64,000 nt of DNA from Pseudomonas sp. LS-2 (GTDB lineage Bacteria > Pseudomonadota > Gammaproteobacteria > Pseudomonadales > Pseudomonadaceae), in assembly GCF_003605735.1 (NCBI RefSeq), contig NZ_QXTJ01000015.1, positions 207,594 through 271,593 on the forward strand, written 5' to 3'. The notes under the pieces are model-generated. The model did no database searches. It was given only the letters and a program-made list of their open reading frames with translations, and had not been told where the DNA came from. Numbering within the stretch: position 1 is the stretch's first letter; each line of letters begins with the position of its first letter. Position numbers and translations under genes: made by a program. Below, piece after piece: positions 10,659 through 20,190 of the stretch.

Positions 10659-11132
10659 TTATTTGCCTTCAAGCATCGCCCGCAGCATCCAGGCCGTTTT
10701 TTCGTGGACCTGCATGCGCTGGGTCAGCAGGTCTGCAGTCGGTTCGTCACTGACTTTATCCAGCAGAGGGAAAATGCTGCGAGCAGTGCGTGCGACGGCT
10801 TCCTGCCCCTGAACGAGCGAACGGATCATGTCTTCAGCTGCTGGAACGCCTTCCTCCTCCTTGATAGACGAGAGTCGAGCGTAGGTAGAATAGGTGCCCG
10901 GAGCAGGGAAACCCAAAGCACGAATACGCTCGGCGATGGAGTCGACGGCCAGCGCCAGTTCGTTGTACTGCTCTTCGAACATCAGGTGCAGGGTTCGAAA
11001 CATCGGCCCTGTGACGTTCCAGTGAAAGTTATGGGTTTTCAGATACAACACGTAGGTATCTGCCAGCAGGCGGGAGAGACCGTCCACGATGGACTTGCGA
11101 TCTTCTTCGCTGATGCCGATATCGATTGCCAT
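10659..11132 (-). CDS. Dps-family DNA-protection / ferritin-like protein
   Basis: A 157-residue ferritin-like four-helix protein of the Dps family. Such proteins form dodecamers that oxidise and store iron and protect DNA under starvation and oxidative stress. The ferroxidase region is seen as [39 protein letters not shown] (split over residues about 32-70), with the conserved His-Trp-Asn and acidic residues. The gene position next to aspS agrees with the P. aeruginosa dps-like gene recalled from memory. It stands alone and ends in a strong hairpin. Confidence 0.93.
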   Translation of the reverse strand: MAIDIGISEEDRKSIVDGLSRLLADTYVLYLKTHNFHWNVTGPMFRTLHLMFEEQYNELALAVDSIAERIRALGFPAPGTYSTYARLSSIKEEEGVPAAEDMIRSLVQGQEAVARTARSIFPLLDKVSDEPTADLLTQRMQVHEKTAWMLRAMLEGK

Positions 11133-11593
11133 GCTTCATCCTCTTTAAATGACGATTTTTCCAATGCAACTGCCAGCCACTCTAGCAAGGCGGGAGCCGC
11201 CGCGCAGCCACCTGTCGGTATTTGTCCGCTATCAACGGCTCTGGATCGCGCATGCTGGATGCAGACCAGGCATGAATGCTCAAAACTGGAAGGCAACCAC
11301 CGATCACAATCAGCCGTATCCAACGCGACTGATGGCTCTGGAACAAGCCTTTGCCCTTCCCCTCTGAATGCGAGCCAAATCGCCAGCATCAGCTTCGATC
11401 GTCGGCGCTAAGCGCTTGATTTGAGTAGCTCTCGGCTTTGCTGTTAAATACGGATGTGTCGCTACTGACGTGCCAACAGGCTGTAGCGCATAGGCTGGTT
11501 CGACGGTCGTGGGTCTCGCTTTCCTTTTTCAGAAGCGTACCGAACGTTTCCAGCTATTTCCTTTGCGATCCATCTTAAACGTGAGCCATCAAA
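11133..11593. other. Divergent promoter region
   Basis: 461 bp lie between the divergently transcribed dps-like gene and the cold-shock fusion gene. They must hold both promoters. No consensus sigma-70 pair stands out, and the short frames inside have no ribosome sites or recognisable products. Confidence 0.5.
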
Positions 11594-12199
11594 ATGTTGA
11601 AAATAGTCCACTTGCTAACGGGCGCAGCTGCCCTGCTGCTTTCATTCATACCTAGCCTGCGTAGTGAAGCATTGTCTTCTTACCTGTCTCAACCTGATGC
11701 GCTGTATCTGGCATTCTTCGGCCTGATCAATCTGGTGCTTGCCCCCGTAATCCCATACTGGAACAAGGGTCCGCGTCATCAGCTGCAAAACCTGGTCAGC
11801 GCATTGCTGGTTCTGGCCGTCGTTCTGCAAGTTCTCACCCTGCTCGTCCCACTTGAAACTATTGCAGGTCAACCCGCGGTTCTGGTCAGCCTCCTCGCGG
11901 TGGTCATCGCAGTCGCCGTTCATCTGGGGGTCAGCTTTTATAGACACACCCCATCGGCCGCCTCGCTGCCGCATGAATTGGGCCAACGCGATACCGGCAC
12001 CGTGAAGTGGTTCAATACCTCGAAGGGCTTCGGCTTTATTTCACGCGACTCGGGGGACGACATCTTCGTGCATTTCCGTGCAATTCGCGGCGAGGGTCAC
12101 CGCGTACTGGTCGAAGGCCAGCGTGTTGAATTCTCCGTCATGAATCGCGACAAGGGACTTCAAGCGGAAGACGTGATCGCCGCCCTCCCTCGGCGCTAG
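11594..12199 (+). CDS. Membrane protein with C-terminal cold-shock domain
   Basis: The 201-residue product joins an N-terminal membrane region to a complete cold-shock domain. Hydrophobic segments lie at about residues 4-18, 36-54, 64-86 and 92-112. The cold-shock domain covers about 134-200 and has RNP1 KGFGFISR and RNP2 DIFVHF, the nucleic-acid-binding motifs. The domain should face the cytoplasm and bind single-stranded RNA or DNA at the membrane; this is an inference from topology. The neighbouring slyX and HIT genes converge on it and share a terminator. Confidence 0.88.
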   Translation: MLKIVHLLTGAAALLLSFIPSLRSEALSSYLSQPDALYLAFFGLINLVLAPVIPYWNKGPRHQLQNLVSALLVLAVVLQVLTLLVPLETIAGQPAVLVSLLAVVIAVAVHLGVSFYRHTPSAASLPHELGQRDTGTVKWFNTSKGFGFISRDSGDDIFVHFRAIRGEGHRVLVEGQRVEFSVMNRDKGLQAEDVIAALPRR

Positions 12200-12205
12200 G
12201 CACTA

Positions 12206-12237
12206 TAAAAAACCGCGCTCCAGGGCGCGGTTTTTTT
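12206..12237. terminator. Bidirectional terminator between cold-shock fusion gene and slyX
   Basis: The stem AAAACCGCGC / GCGCGGTTTT is followed by seven T on the plus strand and by A/T on the minus strand. It lies 7 nt past the plus-strand stop and just before the slyX stop on the other strand, so it can serve both convergent units. Confidence 0.9.
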
Positions 12238-12249
12238 AACCAACAGGCA

Positions 12250-12456
12250 TCAGTAATGCGGCGGAGGAGCTTCCTCCTCAAGTGTTTCAAACTGCCCGCC
12301 CATTTCCTCCTGACGCTTGACCAGCGCAGCCATTTGCAACTGCATTCGGTCCAGGCTTCGCTGCTGAGCTACCAACACGTCATTGAGCGCTTGAATAGTG
12401 TCGTCCTGAAATGCCAGACGACTTTCCAGCTCCATGACCCGTTCGTCCAGGCTCAT
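12250..12456 (-). CDS. slyX: SlyX family protein
   Basis: A 68-residue coiled-coil protein ([19 protein letters not shown]..., heptads of hydrophobic residues to about residue 55, then the conserved tail PPPHY). The family is widespread but has no established function. The start at 12456 overlaps the HIT gene stop (ATGA, 4 nt), so it is translationally coupled. An in-frame upstream ATG at 12579 lies inside the HIT gene and is rejected. Confidence 0.92.
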   Translation of the reverse strand: MSLDERVMELESRLAFQDDTIQALNDVLVAQQRSLDRMQLQMAALVKRQEEMGGQFETLEEEAPPPHY

Positions 12457-12884
12457 ACCTGCCCCTCCACGAAAGTGAAATCGTCTAAAAGCACGTCTTT
12501 CAGACGAGCAATGATCGCCGCCGATTGATCCGTTGAATAAGGCACCGCGGGATGCTTGCCCCAGACTGGAGCTGGCCATGCCACGTCGGTCTTGTGACGA
12601 ACGATCACATGCATGTGCAACTGACTGACGACGTTCCCCAACGCTGCCACATTCATCTTGTCAGCATTGAACAACCGCTGCAGCGTCTGCGACAGGGAGT
12701 TCGTTTCGCTCCACAGTTGCGCCTGGTCAGCCTCGGACAACTGGAATACTTCGCTTATATCCGCCCTGCGTGGGACCAGGATGAACCACGGATACTGTGA
12801 GTCATTCGACAACAACAGGCGGGACAATGGAAAGTCGCCCACGGGGACCGTGTCCTGCAACAAGCGCTGATCCAAAACGAACAC
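12453..12884 (-). CDS. HIT (histidine triad) family protein
   Basis: A 143-residue histidine-triad nucleotide-binding hydrolase. The catalytic motif is seen as [13 protein letters not shown] (His-x-His-x-x-x-x-His variant) near residue 95. Residues 1-40 carry the family-typical [18 protein letters not shown] segment. Members cleave nucleoside phosphoramidates or dinucleotides; the substrate here is unknown. It forms a two-gene unit with slyX. Confidence 0.92.
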   Translation of the reverse strand: MFVLDQRLLQDTVPVGDFPLSRLLLSNDSQYPWFILVPRRADISEVFQLSEADQAQLWSETNSLSQTLQRLFNADKMNVAALGNVVSQLHMHVIVRHKTDVAWPAPVWGKHPAVPYSTDQSAAIIARLKDVLLDDFTFVEGQV

Positions 12885-13886
12885 TGATAACTCCTGACCG
12901 GTTGTAGATGATGTGCATCGACGGATGTGGCCGTCTCAGCACTTTAAGCATTCTGCGAGAAGGATACTCGGGCCAGCAGCGAGAATCACGTGGATTACCG
13001 CCCTCGGGGGGGCAGTTTGCTCAACCGCTGTTGATAGGCGAACAGTGCTGGTGACCCGCGGCGCACCAGCAGGGCTCGACGGACCGGGGGGCGCACTGAC
13101 ATGACGCATCGAACTGAGCGACTGCCGGCGGCGGAAACATACCGATATAATCGCTGCAGCTCTTCTGTCTCAAGGGTTTGCATGATGTTCGCGACACAAC
13201 GCGTTGACTCCTGAGTCAGGCGCCCGAACCTCACAGGAACGCACGTCCCAATTTCATGCAAAAAACAACGTCTGCGCACCAAAACGACTCACATTGCAGA
13301 TACCCAGGAACCCTACCTATCCGTGATTTACCCACTTCCTGTCTGTAACAGGTAACGTCAGTGACACTTTCAAGCGGTAACCTCATCCAGTCAGGTCCTC
13401 ACAAGCAATTTATTTTATTTTTTTTACCCTTTATAAACATAGGGTTAGGGTTGAACAGACAGGTATTTACCTACCAGCGCAGATTTTTTTACCAGCCGTG
13501 GGAACTTTGTGCACGGTTGTTGCTTTGTCACACACAGGATCGAGAAGCACGGGCATAGACCTGGGCAGCGGTCGAAACGTAAAAAATGGCGAGCAAGCTC
13601 CTGGGGGCGTTCGGAATGGCTGGATCCAGATCCTTGCGGATAAAATCCAGTTCGTCGAAAAGTACTGCGGTAGTTAGGCGTCTATTGATGTGGAGCTGTT
13701 CAGTAGCGACATGGACAGGGCTGTTTTGCGACATCGCCGTAAAGAAATTGAAAGGATAGGTTAGTAACTATCGCCAATAATGTCAGCGTGCTATAAGTTT
13801 CGCCGACACCAAAAAGAAAGAGCCGCCCAGATAAAAAAACAGGTGGACGGCAGTACTCTTCTTAAAACCAAAGGAGCAAAGTCACG
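12885..13886. other. 1-kb region without a supportable gene, upstream of the porin
   Basis: About 1,000 bp separate the HIT gene and the porin. It includes an AT-rich part (13400-13520), expected to contain porin regulatory sites. A few frames of 60-95 codons exist on both strands, but none has a clear ribosome site or a recognisable product. A run of the form AAAAAGAA near 13810 fits the Hfq/Crc A-rich motif in the porin leader, but this is weak evidence. Confidence 0.5.
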
Positions 13887-15209
13887 ATGAGAGTGATGAA
13901 GTGGAGCGCAATCGCACTGGCAGTTACTGCGGCCAGCACCCAATTGGCATCGGCTGCGGCATTCGTGAGCGACCAGTCCGAAGCAACTGGTTTTGTGGAA
14001 GGTAGCAAGCTGGACGTCAAAGCCCGCAACTACTACTACAACCGTGACAAGAAAAACGGTGCTGTAGACGACAAAGACTGGACTCAAGGTTTCTGGGCTA
14101 ACTATAGCTCCGGTTACACTCAAGGCCTGATCGGCGTGGGCGTAGATGCGTTCGGTTACGCCGGCTTCAAGCTGGACGGCTCCGACAAATACTCAGGTTC
14201 GGGCAACCTGGTTACCGACAGCCAAGGCAAAAACGAAGACAGCTTTGGCAAAGCCGGTGGCGCTGTTAAGTTCCGCGTATCGAAAACCGAACTGAAAATC
14301 GGCGACATGCAGCCGCAAAACCCGGTTTTCGCAGTCGGCGGTTCCCGCCTGTTGCCACAAACTGCTACCGGCGTGACTTTGCAGAGCAGCGAGATCAAGG
14401 GTCTGGACGTTGAAGCAGGTCGCTTCACTTCCGGCACCAGCCAGGACGAAACCAACCGTAACGGCGACATCTGGGCAACCTACGCTGGTGTGACTTCCAA
14501 GTCCGCTACCTACGGCGGCGGTAAGTACTCGATCACCGACAACCTCGGCGTTGGTTTCTATTACTCGAAACTGGAAGACGTCTGGAACCAGTACTATGGC
14601 AACGTGAACTACGCACTGCCATTGACCGACGACCAGGCTCTGGCGTTTGACGTCAACTACTACAACACCCAGGACACTGGCAGCAAGAAAGCAGGCGACA
14701 TCAGCAACAACGCCTTCTCCCTGTCTGCAGCGTACTCGTTCCTGGCTGCACATACCGTGACCCTGGCCTTCCAGAAAGTTAACGGTGATACACCGTTCGA
14801 CTACATCGGTATCGGCGACAACAACCGCGGTGGCGACTCGATCTTCCTGGCCAACTCCATCCAGTACTCTGACTTCAACGGTCCTGGCGAGAAATCCTGG
14901 CAGGCTCGCTACGACCTGAACATGGCTCCGTACGGCGTACCTGGTCTGAGTTTCATGGCGCGTTACATCAGCGGTACCGACATCGACGGCACCCACACTC
15001 CATCGAACAGCACCTACACCGGTCTGTACGGTGCTGATGGTAGCCACCACGAGACCAACGTTGAAGCTAAATACGTTGTTCAGACTGGCCCGGCGAAAGA
15101 CCTGTCGTTCCGCATCCGTCAAGCGTTCCACCGTGCCAACACGGACGAGGGCGAAGGCGATGTCAACGAATTCCGTCTGATCGTTGACTACCCGATCTCG
15201 GTTCTGTGA
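13887..15209 (+). CDS. OprD-family outer-membrane porin
   Basis: This 440-residue protein has a signal peptide (residues 1-23, cleaved near ASA-AAF) and belongs to the OprD/OccD-OccK family of substrate-specific 18-strand beta-barrels. Family signs are GFVEGSKLDVKARNYYYNRD near the mature N-terminus, repeated Tyr-rich amphipathic strands, and the C-terminal strand NEFRLIVDYPISVL. Such porins take up basic amino acids or aromatic and carboxylic acids; the substrate cannot be read from the sequence. GGAG lies 10 nt before the ATG. Confidence 0.95.
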   Translation: MRVMKWSAIALAVTAASTQLASAAAFVSDQSEATGFVEGSKLDVKARNYYYNRDKKNGAVDDKDWTQGFWANYSSGYTQGLIGVGVDAFGYAGFKLDGSDKYSGSGNLVTDSQGKNEDSFGKAGGAVKFRVSKTELKIGDMQPQNPVFAVGGSRLLPQTATGVTLQSSEIKGLDVEAGRFTSGTSQDETNRNGDIWATYAGVTSKSATYGGGKYSITDNLGVGFYYSKLEDVWNQYYGNVNYALPLTDDQALAFDVNYYNTQDTGSKKAGDISNNAFSLSAAYSFLAAHTVTLAFQKVNGDTPFDYIGIGDNNRGGDSIFLANSIQYSDFNGPGEKSWQARYDLNMAPYGVPGLSFMARYISGTDIDGTHTPSNSTYTGLYGADGSHHETNVEAKYVVQTGPAKDLSFRIRQAFHRANTDEGEGDVNEFRLIVDYPISVL

Positions 15210-15239
15210 TTACGCTGTAATTCATTACTGAACAAGAAG

Positions 15240-15264
15240 AGCCCGGCCCAGTGCCGGGCTTTTT
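15240..15264 (+). terminator. Terminator of the OprD-type porin gene
   Basis: The stem GCCCGGC / GCCGGGC with a 5-nt loop is followed by TTTTT. It starts 31 nt after the porin stop. Confidence 0.92.
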
Positions 15265-15383
15265 CGTTATCGGCGCAATCGTAAACCGGACGTGCCTAAA
15301 GCCCGCCCGCCCTGTACTCGACCGTATCACCACCGTACAATGCCAGGTCATTTCCCAGTCACAGCAACCGACAACGGCCGACC

Positions 15384-17099
15384 ATGCGTACCAGTCAATA
15401 TTTGCTCGCCACACAAAAAGAAACGCCAAACGATGCGGTCGTGATCAGCCATCAGCTGATGCTTCGTGCCGGCATGATTCGCAAGCTTGCTTCCGGTCTC
15501 TATACCTGGCTGCCGATGGGCCTGCGGGTTCTGCGCAAGGTCGAAGCCGTCGTTCGCGAAGAAATGAACGCAGCAGGTGCACTGGAAGTATTGATGCCCG
15601 GTATCCAGCCTGCGGAACTGTGGCAGGAGTCCGGGCGCTGGGAGCAGTACGGCCCTGAGCTGCTGCGCCTGAAAGACCGTCATGATCGTGATTTCTGCGC
15701 AGGCCCCACCCACGAAGAAGTCATTACCGATCTGGCGCGCAACGAGTTGAGCAGCTACAAACAGCTGCCCATCAACATGTATCAGATCCAGACCAAATTC
15801 CGTGACGAGATTCGCCCACGCTTCGGCTTGATGCGTGGCCGCGAATTCATCATGAAAGACGCCTACTCCTTCCATGCGACCCAGGATTCCCTGCAGGAAA
15901 CCTACGACCGCATGCATCAGGCGTACTGCAATGTCTTCACTCGCCTGGGCCTGAACTTCCGCCCGGTGGTGGCTGACAACGGTTCCATCGGTGGCGCGGG
16001 CTCCCATGAGTTCCACGTACTGGCCGAGTCCGGCGAAGACGATATCGTGTTCAGCGATACGTCCGATTACGCCGCCAACATTGAAAAGGCCGAAGCGATT
16101 CCACGGGAGAAATCCCGTGGCGCCGCGACCGAAGAGCTGCGCCTGGTCGACACACCAAACGCCAAGACCATCGCGGCACTGGTCGAGCAATTCGGCCTGG
16201 CGATCGAGAAAACGGTCAAGACGCTGGTGGTTCATGCCGCTGAAGAAGGCAAGTTGATTGCGCTGATCATTCGTGGCGACCACGAACTCAACGAAATCAA
16301 GGCATCCAACCATCCGCTGGTTGCCAGCCCCCTGGTCATGGCGAGCGAAGCCGAGCTGCGCGCAGCCATTGGCGCGGGCGCCGGTTCTCTCGGCCCGCTG
16401 AATCTGCCACTGCCTTGCATCATCGACCGCTCGGTCGAACTGATGAGCGACTTTGGCATCGGCGCCAACATCGACGACAAGCACTACTTTGGCGTGAACT
16501 GGGAGCGTGACCTGCCAGTGCCGGAGGTCGCCGACCTGCGTAATGTCGTCGAAGGCGACCCAAGCCCGGATGGCCAAGGCAACGTCATCATCAAGCGCGG
16601 TATCGAAGTCGGCCACATCTTCCAGCTGGGCACCAAGTACAGCGATGCGATGAAATGCCAGGTGCTGGGTGAGAATGGCAAGCCTGTGACCTTGGCCATG
16701 GGCTGCTACGGCATCGGCGTGTCCCGCGTGGTCGCTGCTGCCATCGAGCAGAACAACGATGACAACGGCATTATCTGGAGTGACGCACTGGCGCCGTTTC
16801 AGATCGCCCTCGTACCGCTGCGCTACGAAACCGACGCGGTTCGCGAAGCCACTGACAAACTGTACGCAGAGCTGACCGCTGCCGGTTTCGAAGTATTGCT
16901 GGACGATCGCGACAAGAAAACCAGCCCGGGCATCAAGTTCGCGGACATGGAGCTGATCGGCATTCCGCATCGCATCGTGGTCAGTGACCGCGGCCTGGCA
17001 GAAGGCAATCTGGAGTACAAGAGCCGCACCGAGTCTGAAGCTCAGGCCTTGCCGGTTGCCGACGTACTGTCCTTCATCAAAGATCGGATCAAGCGCTGA
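15384..17099 (+). CDS. proS: Prolyl-tRNA synthetase
   Basis: This class IIa synthetase charges tRNA-Pro. The 571 residues have class II motif 1 ([21 protein letters not shown]), motif 2 ([27 protein letters not shown]), a YbaK-like editing insertion (about 225-400) and motif 3 ([18 protein letters not shown]). An HGTP anticodon domain follows and ends in [10 protein letters not shown]. Length and layout match bacterial-type ProRS. It is a single gene with its own terminator. Confidence 0.98.
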   Translation: MRTSQYLLATQKETPNDAVVISHQLMLRAGMIRKLASGLYTWLPMGLRVLRKVEAVVREEMNAAGALEVLMPGIQPAELWQESGRWEQYGPELLRLKDRHDRDFCAGPTHEEVITDLARNELSSYKQLPINMYQIQTKFRDEIRPRFGLMRGREFIMKDAYSFHATQDSLQETYDRMHQAYCNVFTRLGLNFRPVVADNGSIGGAGSHEFHVLAESGEDDIVFSDTSDYAANIEKAEAIPREKSRGAATEELRLVDTPNAKTIAALVEQFGLAIEKTVKTLVVHAAEEGKLIALIIRGDHELNEIKASNHPLVASPLVMASEAELRAAIGAGAGSLGPLNLPLPCIIDRSVELMSDFGIGANIDDKHYFGVNWERDLPVPEVADLRNVVEGDPSPDGQGNVIIKRGIEVGHIFQLGTKYSDAMKCQVLGENGKPVTLAMGCYGIGVSRVVAAAIEQNNDDNGIIWSDALAPFQIALVPLRYETDAVREATDKLYAELTAAGFEVLLDDRDKKTSPGIKFADMELIGIPHRIVVSDRGLAEGNLEYKSRTESEAQALPVADVLSFIKDRIKR

Positions 17100-17105
17100 G
17101 TCGAT

Positions 17106-17136
17106 GGCGCACCCGCTTCTGGCGGGTGCGCCTTTT
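17106..17136 (+). terminator. Terminator of proS
   Basis: A perfect 11-bp stem, GGCGCACCCGC / GCGGGTGCGCC, with loop TTCTG and a TTTT tail lies 7 nt after the proS stop. Confidence 0.93.
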
Positions 17137-17183
17137 CAGACCTGTATTGCCTGAGTCAGGCCTTACCTGCACCAAGAGATCTC

Positions 17184-18140
17184 ATGTTCAAGCGAAGTTC
17201 CTCAAGCCTCGCAGGCGCCGTGTTGTGCGGCAGTCTGTTCGTCAGTGGTTGCGCCAATCATCTGTCTCAACGCAGCGAGCATGAAGAGCGAATCGATCGC
17301 AAACTGCTCGATCACAGTTTTCAAATCGACGTCGGCGAACCCAGGACCCTTGAATTGCCGCAACGTCGGGTCCGTATCCACGAGCTGAAAACTTTCGATA
17401 TCACCGAATATGATGTCACTCGTCATTACGATCGCTATACACCCTATCAGCCATGGCGCGAAATCTACGAGATTCCCCTTGGAGCCGTCGCCATCGTCGC
17501 GGGTGTCGGTGCCAATGTCGTCAACGTACTGACCTTTGGCAGCCTGCCCGACAGTGTCACGAAGGACTGGCTCGCTTACGGGATTGCGGGCATCAACCCG
17601 TTCATGAACGCCCCGTCCCACGGACGTGCTCAACAGAATCTGGCCGGTATCGACGAGACGCAGCGCGATCACCGCGTCGAGCACTCCAGTCTGCCGTGGA
17701 GCGAAAGTCCGGTTGAAATCAAGACAGGCAAGGACACCAGTGAGCTGACCACTGACCGCAGTGGCGTGCTACGCATCAACTTGCTGGACAGCCCGTTCGC
17801 TGAGCAGGACCTGAGCCACATCACCCAGTTGGGCCTGAAAGTAGAGGATGAACAGAGCAATGTGCAGGCGACCGCCATCCTGCCACTGAGCAAGTCGTTA
17901 CGCGGCAAGCTGCTGGAGGCTCACGACCTGATCTACGACGATCTTGAAGACGATGAAGTCAGCCAGTGGGTACACCGGGTCAAACGTCTGTCGGAACTGG
18001 GCCTGGAAGAAGAGGCCAGCGATCTTGAACAATCCCTGATCGAAATGACCCGAAACGACCCCCAACTGCAGCATGAATTTCTGCGCTCGCTGGCCAAGGA
18101 TGCTGGCCGTCTGGTTGCCGTTCCTGTCGGCAGCGAATAG
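17184..18140 (+). CDS. Putative lipoprotein of unknown function
   Basis: The 318-residue product has a type II signal peptide with lipobox VSGC (Cys at about residue 23). A conserved-looking core follows (ELPQRRVRIHELKTFDIT, then a hydrophobic stretch IPLGAVAIVAGVGANVVNVL at about 93-115). The C-terminal half is acidic and helical. I do not recognise a characterised family. It lies between proS and dinB, as a hypothetical gene does in other pseudomonads. It is probably anchored to the outer membrane, since the residue after Cys is Ala and not Asp. Confidence 0.85.
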   Translation: MFKRSSSSLAGAVLCGSLFVSGCANHLSQRSEHEERIDRKLLDHSFQIDVGEPRTLELPQRRVRIHELKTFDITEYDVTRHYDRYTPYQPWREIYEIPLGAVAIVAGVGANVVNVLTFGSLPDSVTKDWLAYGIAGINPFMNAPSHGRAQQNLAGIDETQRDHRVEHSSLPWSESPVEIKTGKDTSELTTDRSGVLRINLLDSPFAEQDLSHITQLGLKVEDEQSNVQATAILPLSKSLRGKLLEAHDLIYDDLEDDEVSQWVHRVKRLSELGLEEEASDLEQSLIEMTRNDPQLQHEFLRSLAKDAGRLVAVPVGSE

Positions 18141-18148
18141 CGATTCGA

Positions 18149-19207
18149 TCAGTTGAACAGCTGAAGCTGTTCGTGGGTGGCGCGCAGATCATGCAAGCGC
18201 ACGCCTATCCCGAGCAATCGCACCGGTTTACCACCGCGTGCGAATGCCTGGGTGAGCAATTGCTCGTAACTCCCCAGATCCCGGCCGGCACCCGCCTGCT
18301 CGAGCGTCGTCTGGGTAAAATCGTGGAACTTCACCTTCACGAATGGCTTTCCCGGCCGGTAGAGCGTATCGATGCGCGCGATGCGACCATTGAGGGTCTC
18401 AAGAAGCGCCGGCAACTTTTCCAGGCAACTCGCCAGATCAGGCAGATCGGCGTCATAGGTGTTCTCCACGCTGACCGACTGACGACGACTGTCATTCTGC
18501 ACCGGGCGATCGTCGATTCCATGGGCCAGGTGCCAAAGCCGCTCCCCGAATGAGCCGAACTCACGTACCAGTGATAATTTGCTCCAGCCACGCAGATCTG
18601 CACAACTGATGATGCCCTGCCGCCCAAGCTTGTCAGCCGTCACCTTACCCACGCCATGCAGCTTGGAAACGGGAAGCTCGGCGACGAAGTCCTCCACTTG
18701 GTCCGGTGTGATCACGAAAAGGCCATTTGGCTTTCTCCAGTCGCTGGCGATCTTGGCCAGAAACTTGTTGGGCGCCACGCCCGCCGACACCGTAATGTGC
18801 AACTGACTGGACACACGCCTGCGGATGTCCTGCGCGATGCGCGTGGCACTTCCGGAGAAATGGCCGCATTCGGAAACATCGAGATAGGCCTCATCGAGCG
18901 ACAACGGCTCGATCAGATCGGTGTAATCGCGAAAGATCGTGTGAATCTCCTTTGAGGCTTCTTTATAGGCATCCATCCGCGGCTTGACGATGGTCAGGTC
19001 CGGGCACAGAGACAATGCGTGTCGCGATGACATTGCCGAACGAACTCCATAGGCGCGAGCTTCGTAGTTGCAAGTAGCGATGACCCCGCGACGATCCGCC
19101 GAACCACCCACGGCCAGTGGCTTGCCTGCCAGGCGCGGGTCGTCGCGCATCTCGATGGCGGCGTAGAAGCAGTCACAGTCGATATGGATGATTTTGCGCT
19201 GCGGCAT
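18149..19207 (-). CDS. dinB: DNA polymerase IV
   Basis: DinB is a Y-family translesion polymerase. The start MPQRKIIHIDCDCFYAAIEM gives 352 residues; an ATG at 19246 adds 13 residues with no support. The catalytic acidic residues are in HIDCDCFYA and SLDEAYLDVS. Helix-hairpin-helix and little-finger regions follow. The extreme C-terminus, EQLQLFN, fits the beta-clamp binding motif QLxLF. I found no convincing LexA box close upstream. Confidence 0.97.
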   Translation of the reverse strand: MPQRKIIHIDCDCFYAAIEMRDDPRLAGKPLAVGGSADRRGVIATCNYEARAYGVRSAMSSRHALSLCPDLTIVKPRMDAYKEASKEIHTIFRDYTDLIEPLSLDEAYLDVSECGHFSGSATRIAQDIRRRVSSQLHITVSAGVAPNKFLAKIASDWRKPNGLFVITPDQVEDFVAELPVSKLHGVGKVTADKLGRQGIISCADLRGWSKLSLVREFGSFGERLWHLAHGIDDRPVQNDSRRQSVSVENTYDADLPDLASCLEKLPALLETLNGRIARIDTLYRPGKPFVKVKFHDFTQTTLEQAGAGRDLGSYEQLLTQAFARGGKPVRLLGIGVRLHDLRATHEQLQLFN

Positions 19208-19409
19208 AACGGACGGTCGTAGGAATCGGGTCGCGCAGTATCTCACTCACGTAAGGGTCTGACACTCACTACGGCAAATGGTCTTGCAGAATGCACAAGC
19301 AAATAACCTGACCGCCCTGTCAGGCCCGTGCGGCAAGCCCTCGCGCTGCTTTGAAGCCCTTATCAGCCGCTAACCTTTTGAAGAAAAAGCACTTTTTTCC
19401 GGCGAATGC

Positions 19410-19437
19410 TTGACAGTCCTGCGTTCCTCTGTAGAAT
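19410..19437 (+). promoter_or_regulatory. Sigma-70 promoter of the first initiator tRNA gene
   Basis: TTGACA (19410-19415) and TAGAAT (19432-19437) are separated by 16 bp. The following GCCGCC discriminator is GC-rich, as at stringently controlled stable-RNA promoters. The predicted start is about 8 nt before the tRNA. Confidence 0.85.
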
Positions 19438-19450
19438 GCCGCCACACAGA

Positions 19451-19527
<77 letters not shown>

Positions 19528-19533
19528 AACATC

Positions 19534-19565
19534 AAAAAAGGCTACTCGATAGAGTGGCCTTTTTT
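19534..19565 (+). terminator. Terminator of tRNA-fMet copy 1
   Basis: The stem GGCTACTC / GAGTGGCC (one T-G pair) has loop GATA, with an A-run before and six T after. It starts 7 nt after the CCA end. Confidence 0.95.
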
Positions 19566-19736
19566 GTGCGCGCCTGTTTTCCTGCCGTTCTTCGCCTTTA
19601 ATACAACTGAAACACTGCTCGCCGATGATGGCCACCTGCCGATAGGTGCCTGTCGCGATAAAAGCCTTGTCGGACTGCTACTTAGGCGTACCAATACAAC
19701 GAATGCGGTTAATTTGTCGATCTCGAGCATTAAAGG

Positions 19737-19764
19737 TTGACACCTCGTCGTTCGACTGTAGAAT
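19737..19764 (+). promoter_or_regulatory. Sigma-70 promoter of the second initiator tRNA gene
   Basis: TTGACA (19737-19742) and TAGAAT (19759-19764) have a 16-bp spacer. The spacer sequence differs from copy 1, while both hexamers and the spacing are kept. Confidence 0.85.
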
Positions 19765-19777
19765 GCCGCCACACAGA

Positions 19778-19854
<77 letters not shown>

Positions 19855-19859
19855 ACATC

Positions 19860-19893
19860 AAAAAAGGCTACTCGAAAGAGTGGCCTTTTTTTT
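19860..19893 (+). terminator. Terminator of tRNA-fMet copy 2
   Basis: The stem GGCTACTC / GAGTGGCC with tetraloop GAAA is followed by eight T. Confidence 0.95.
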
Positions 19894-20190
19894 GCCCCGA
19901 CGAAAAGTGCGCGAACAGCATGGACAAACGCTGGTCACATTTCGTTGTCGGGAAGGTTTCATTCTGATCCCGGAGGGTTGTTACTGTATGTTGCCGCTCG
20001 CGACAGTTTTTGTCCGTCCTGCCGATACGCTTGCCAGTAACTGAACCTAGACTGAATGGTCACCGAAACGTATCTGCCGTATTCGCCCGTTAGACGTTGA
20101 AGCGCTAACATCCTGAATTATTTTTTGCGTAGGGATTGGTAACTTGGCTGTATACCCCCATCCTGTCGCGCACGATCCAAGGAGTGATTG

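Noticed and set aside
12995-13282. A 95-codon minus-strand frame between the HIT gene and the porin
   Set aside because: No ribosome site, Arg-rich composition, no similarity recognised.
13528-13734. A 68-codon minus-strand frame upstream of the porin
   Set aside because: It has a plausible composition but no convincing ribosome site and no recognised family. A real small gene or a gene remnant is not excluded; conservation in relatives would decide.
15348-16970. A 540-codon frame on the minus strand opposite proS (and similar ones opposite tolB, ruvAB, aspS, gshA-type formaldehyde genes and recA)
   Set aside because: They mirror the codon bias of the real genes and show low-complexity His/Gln/Val-rich products with no domain.
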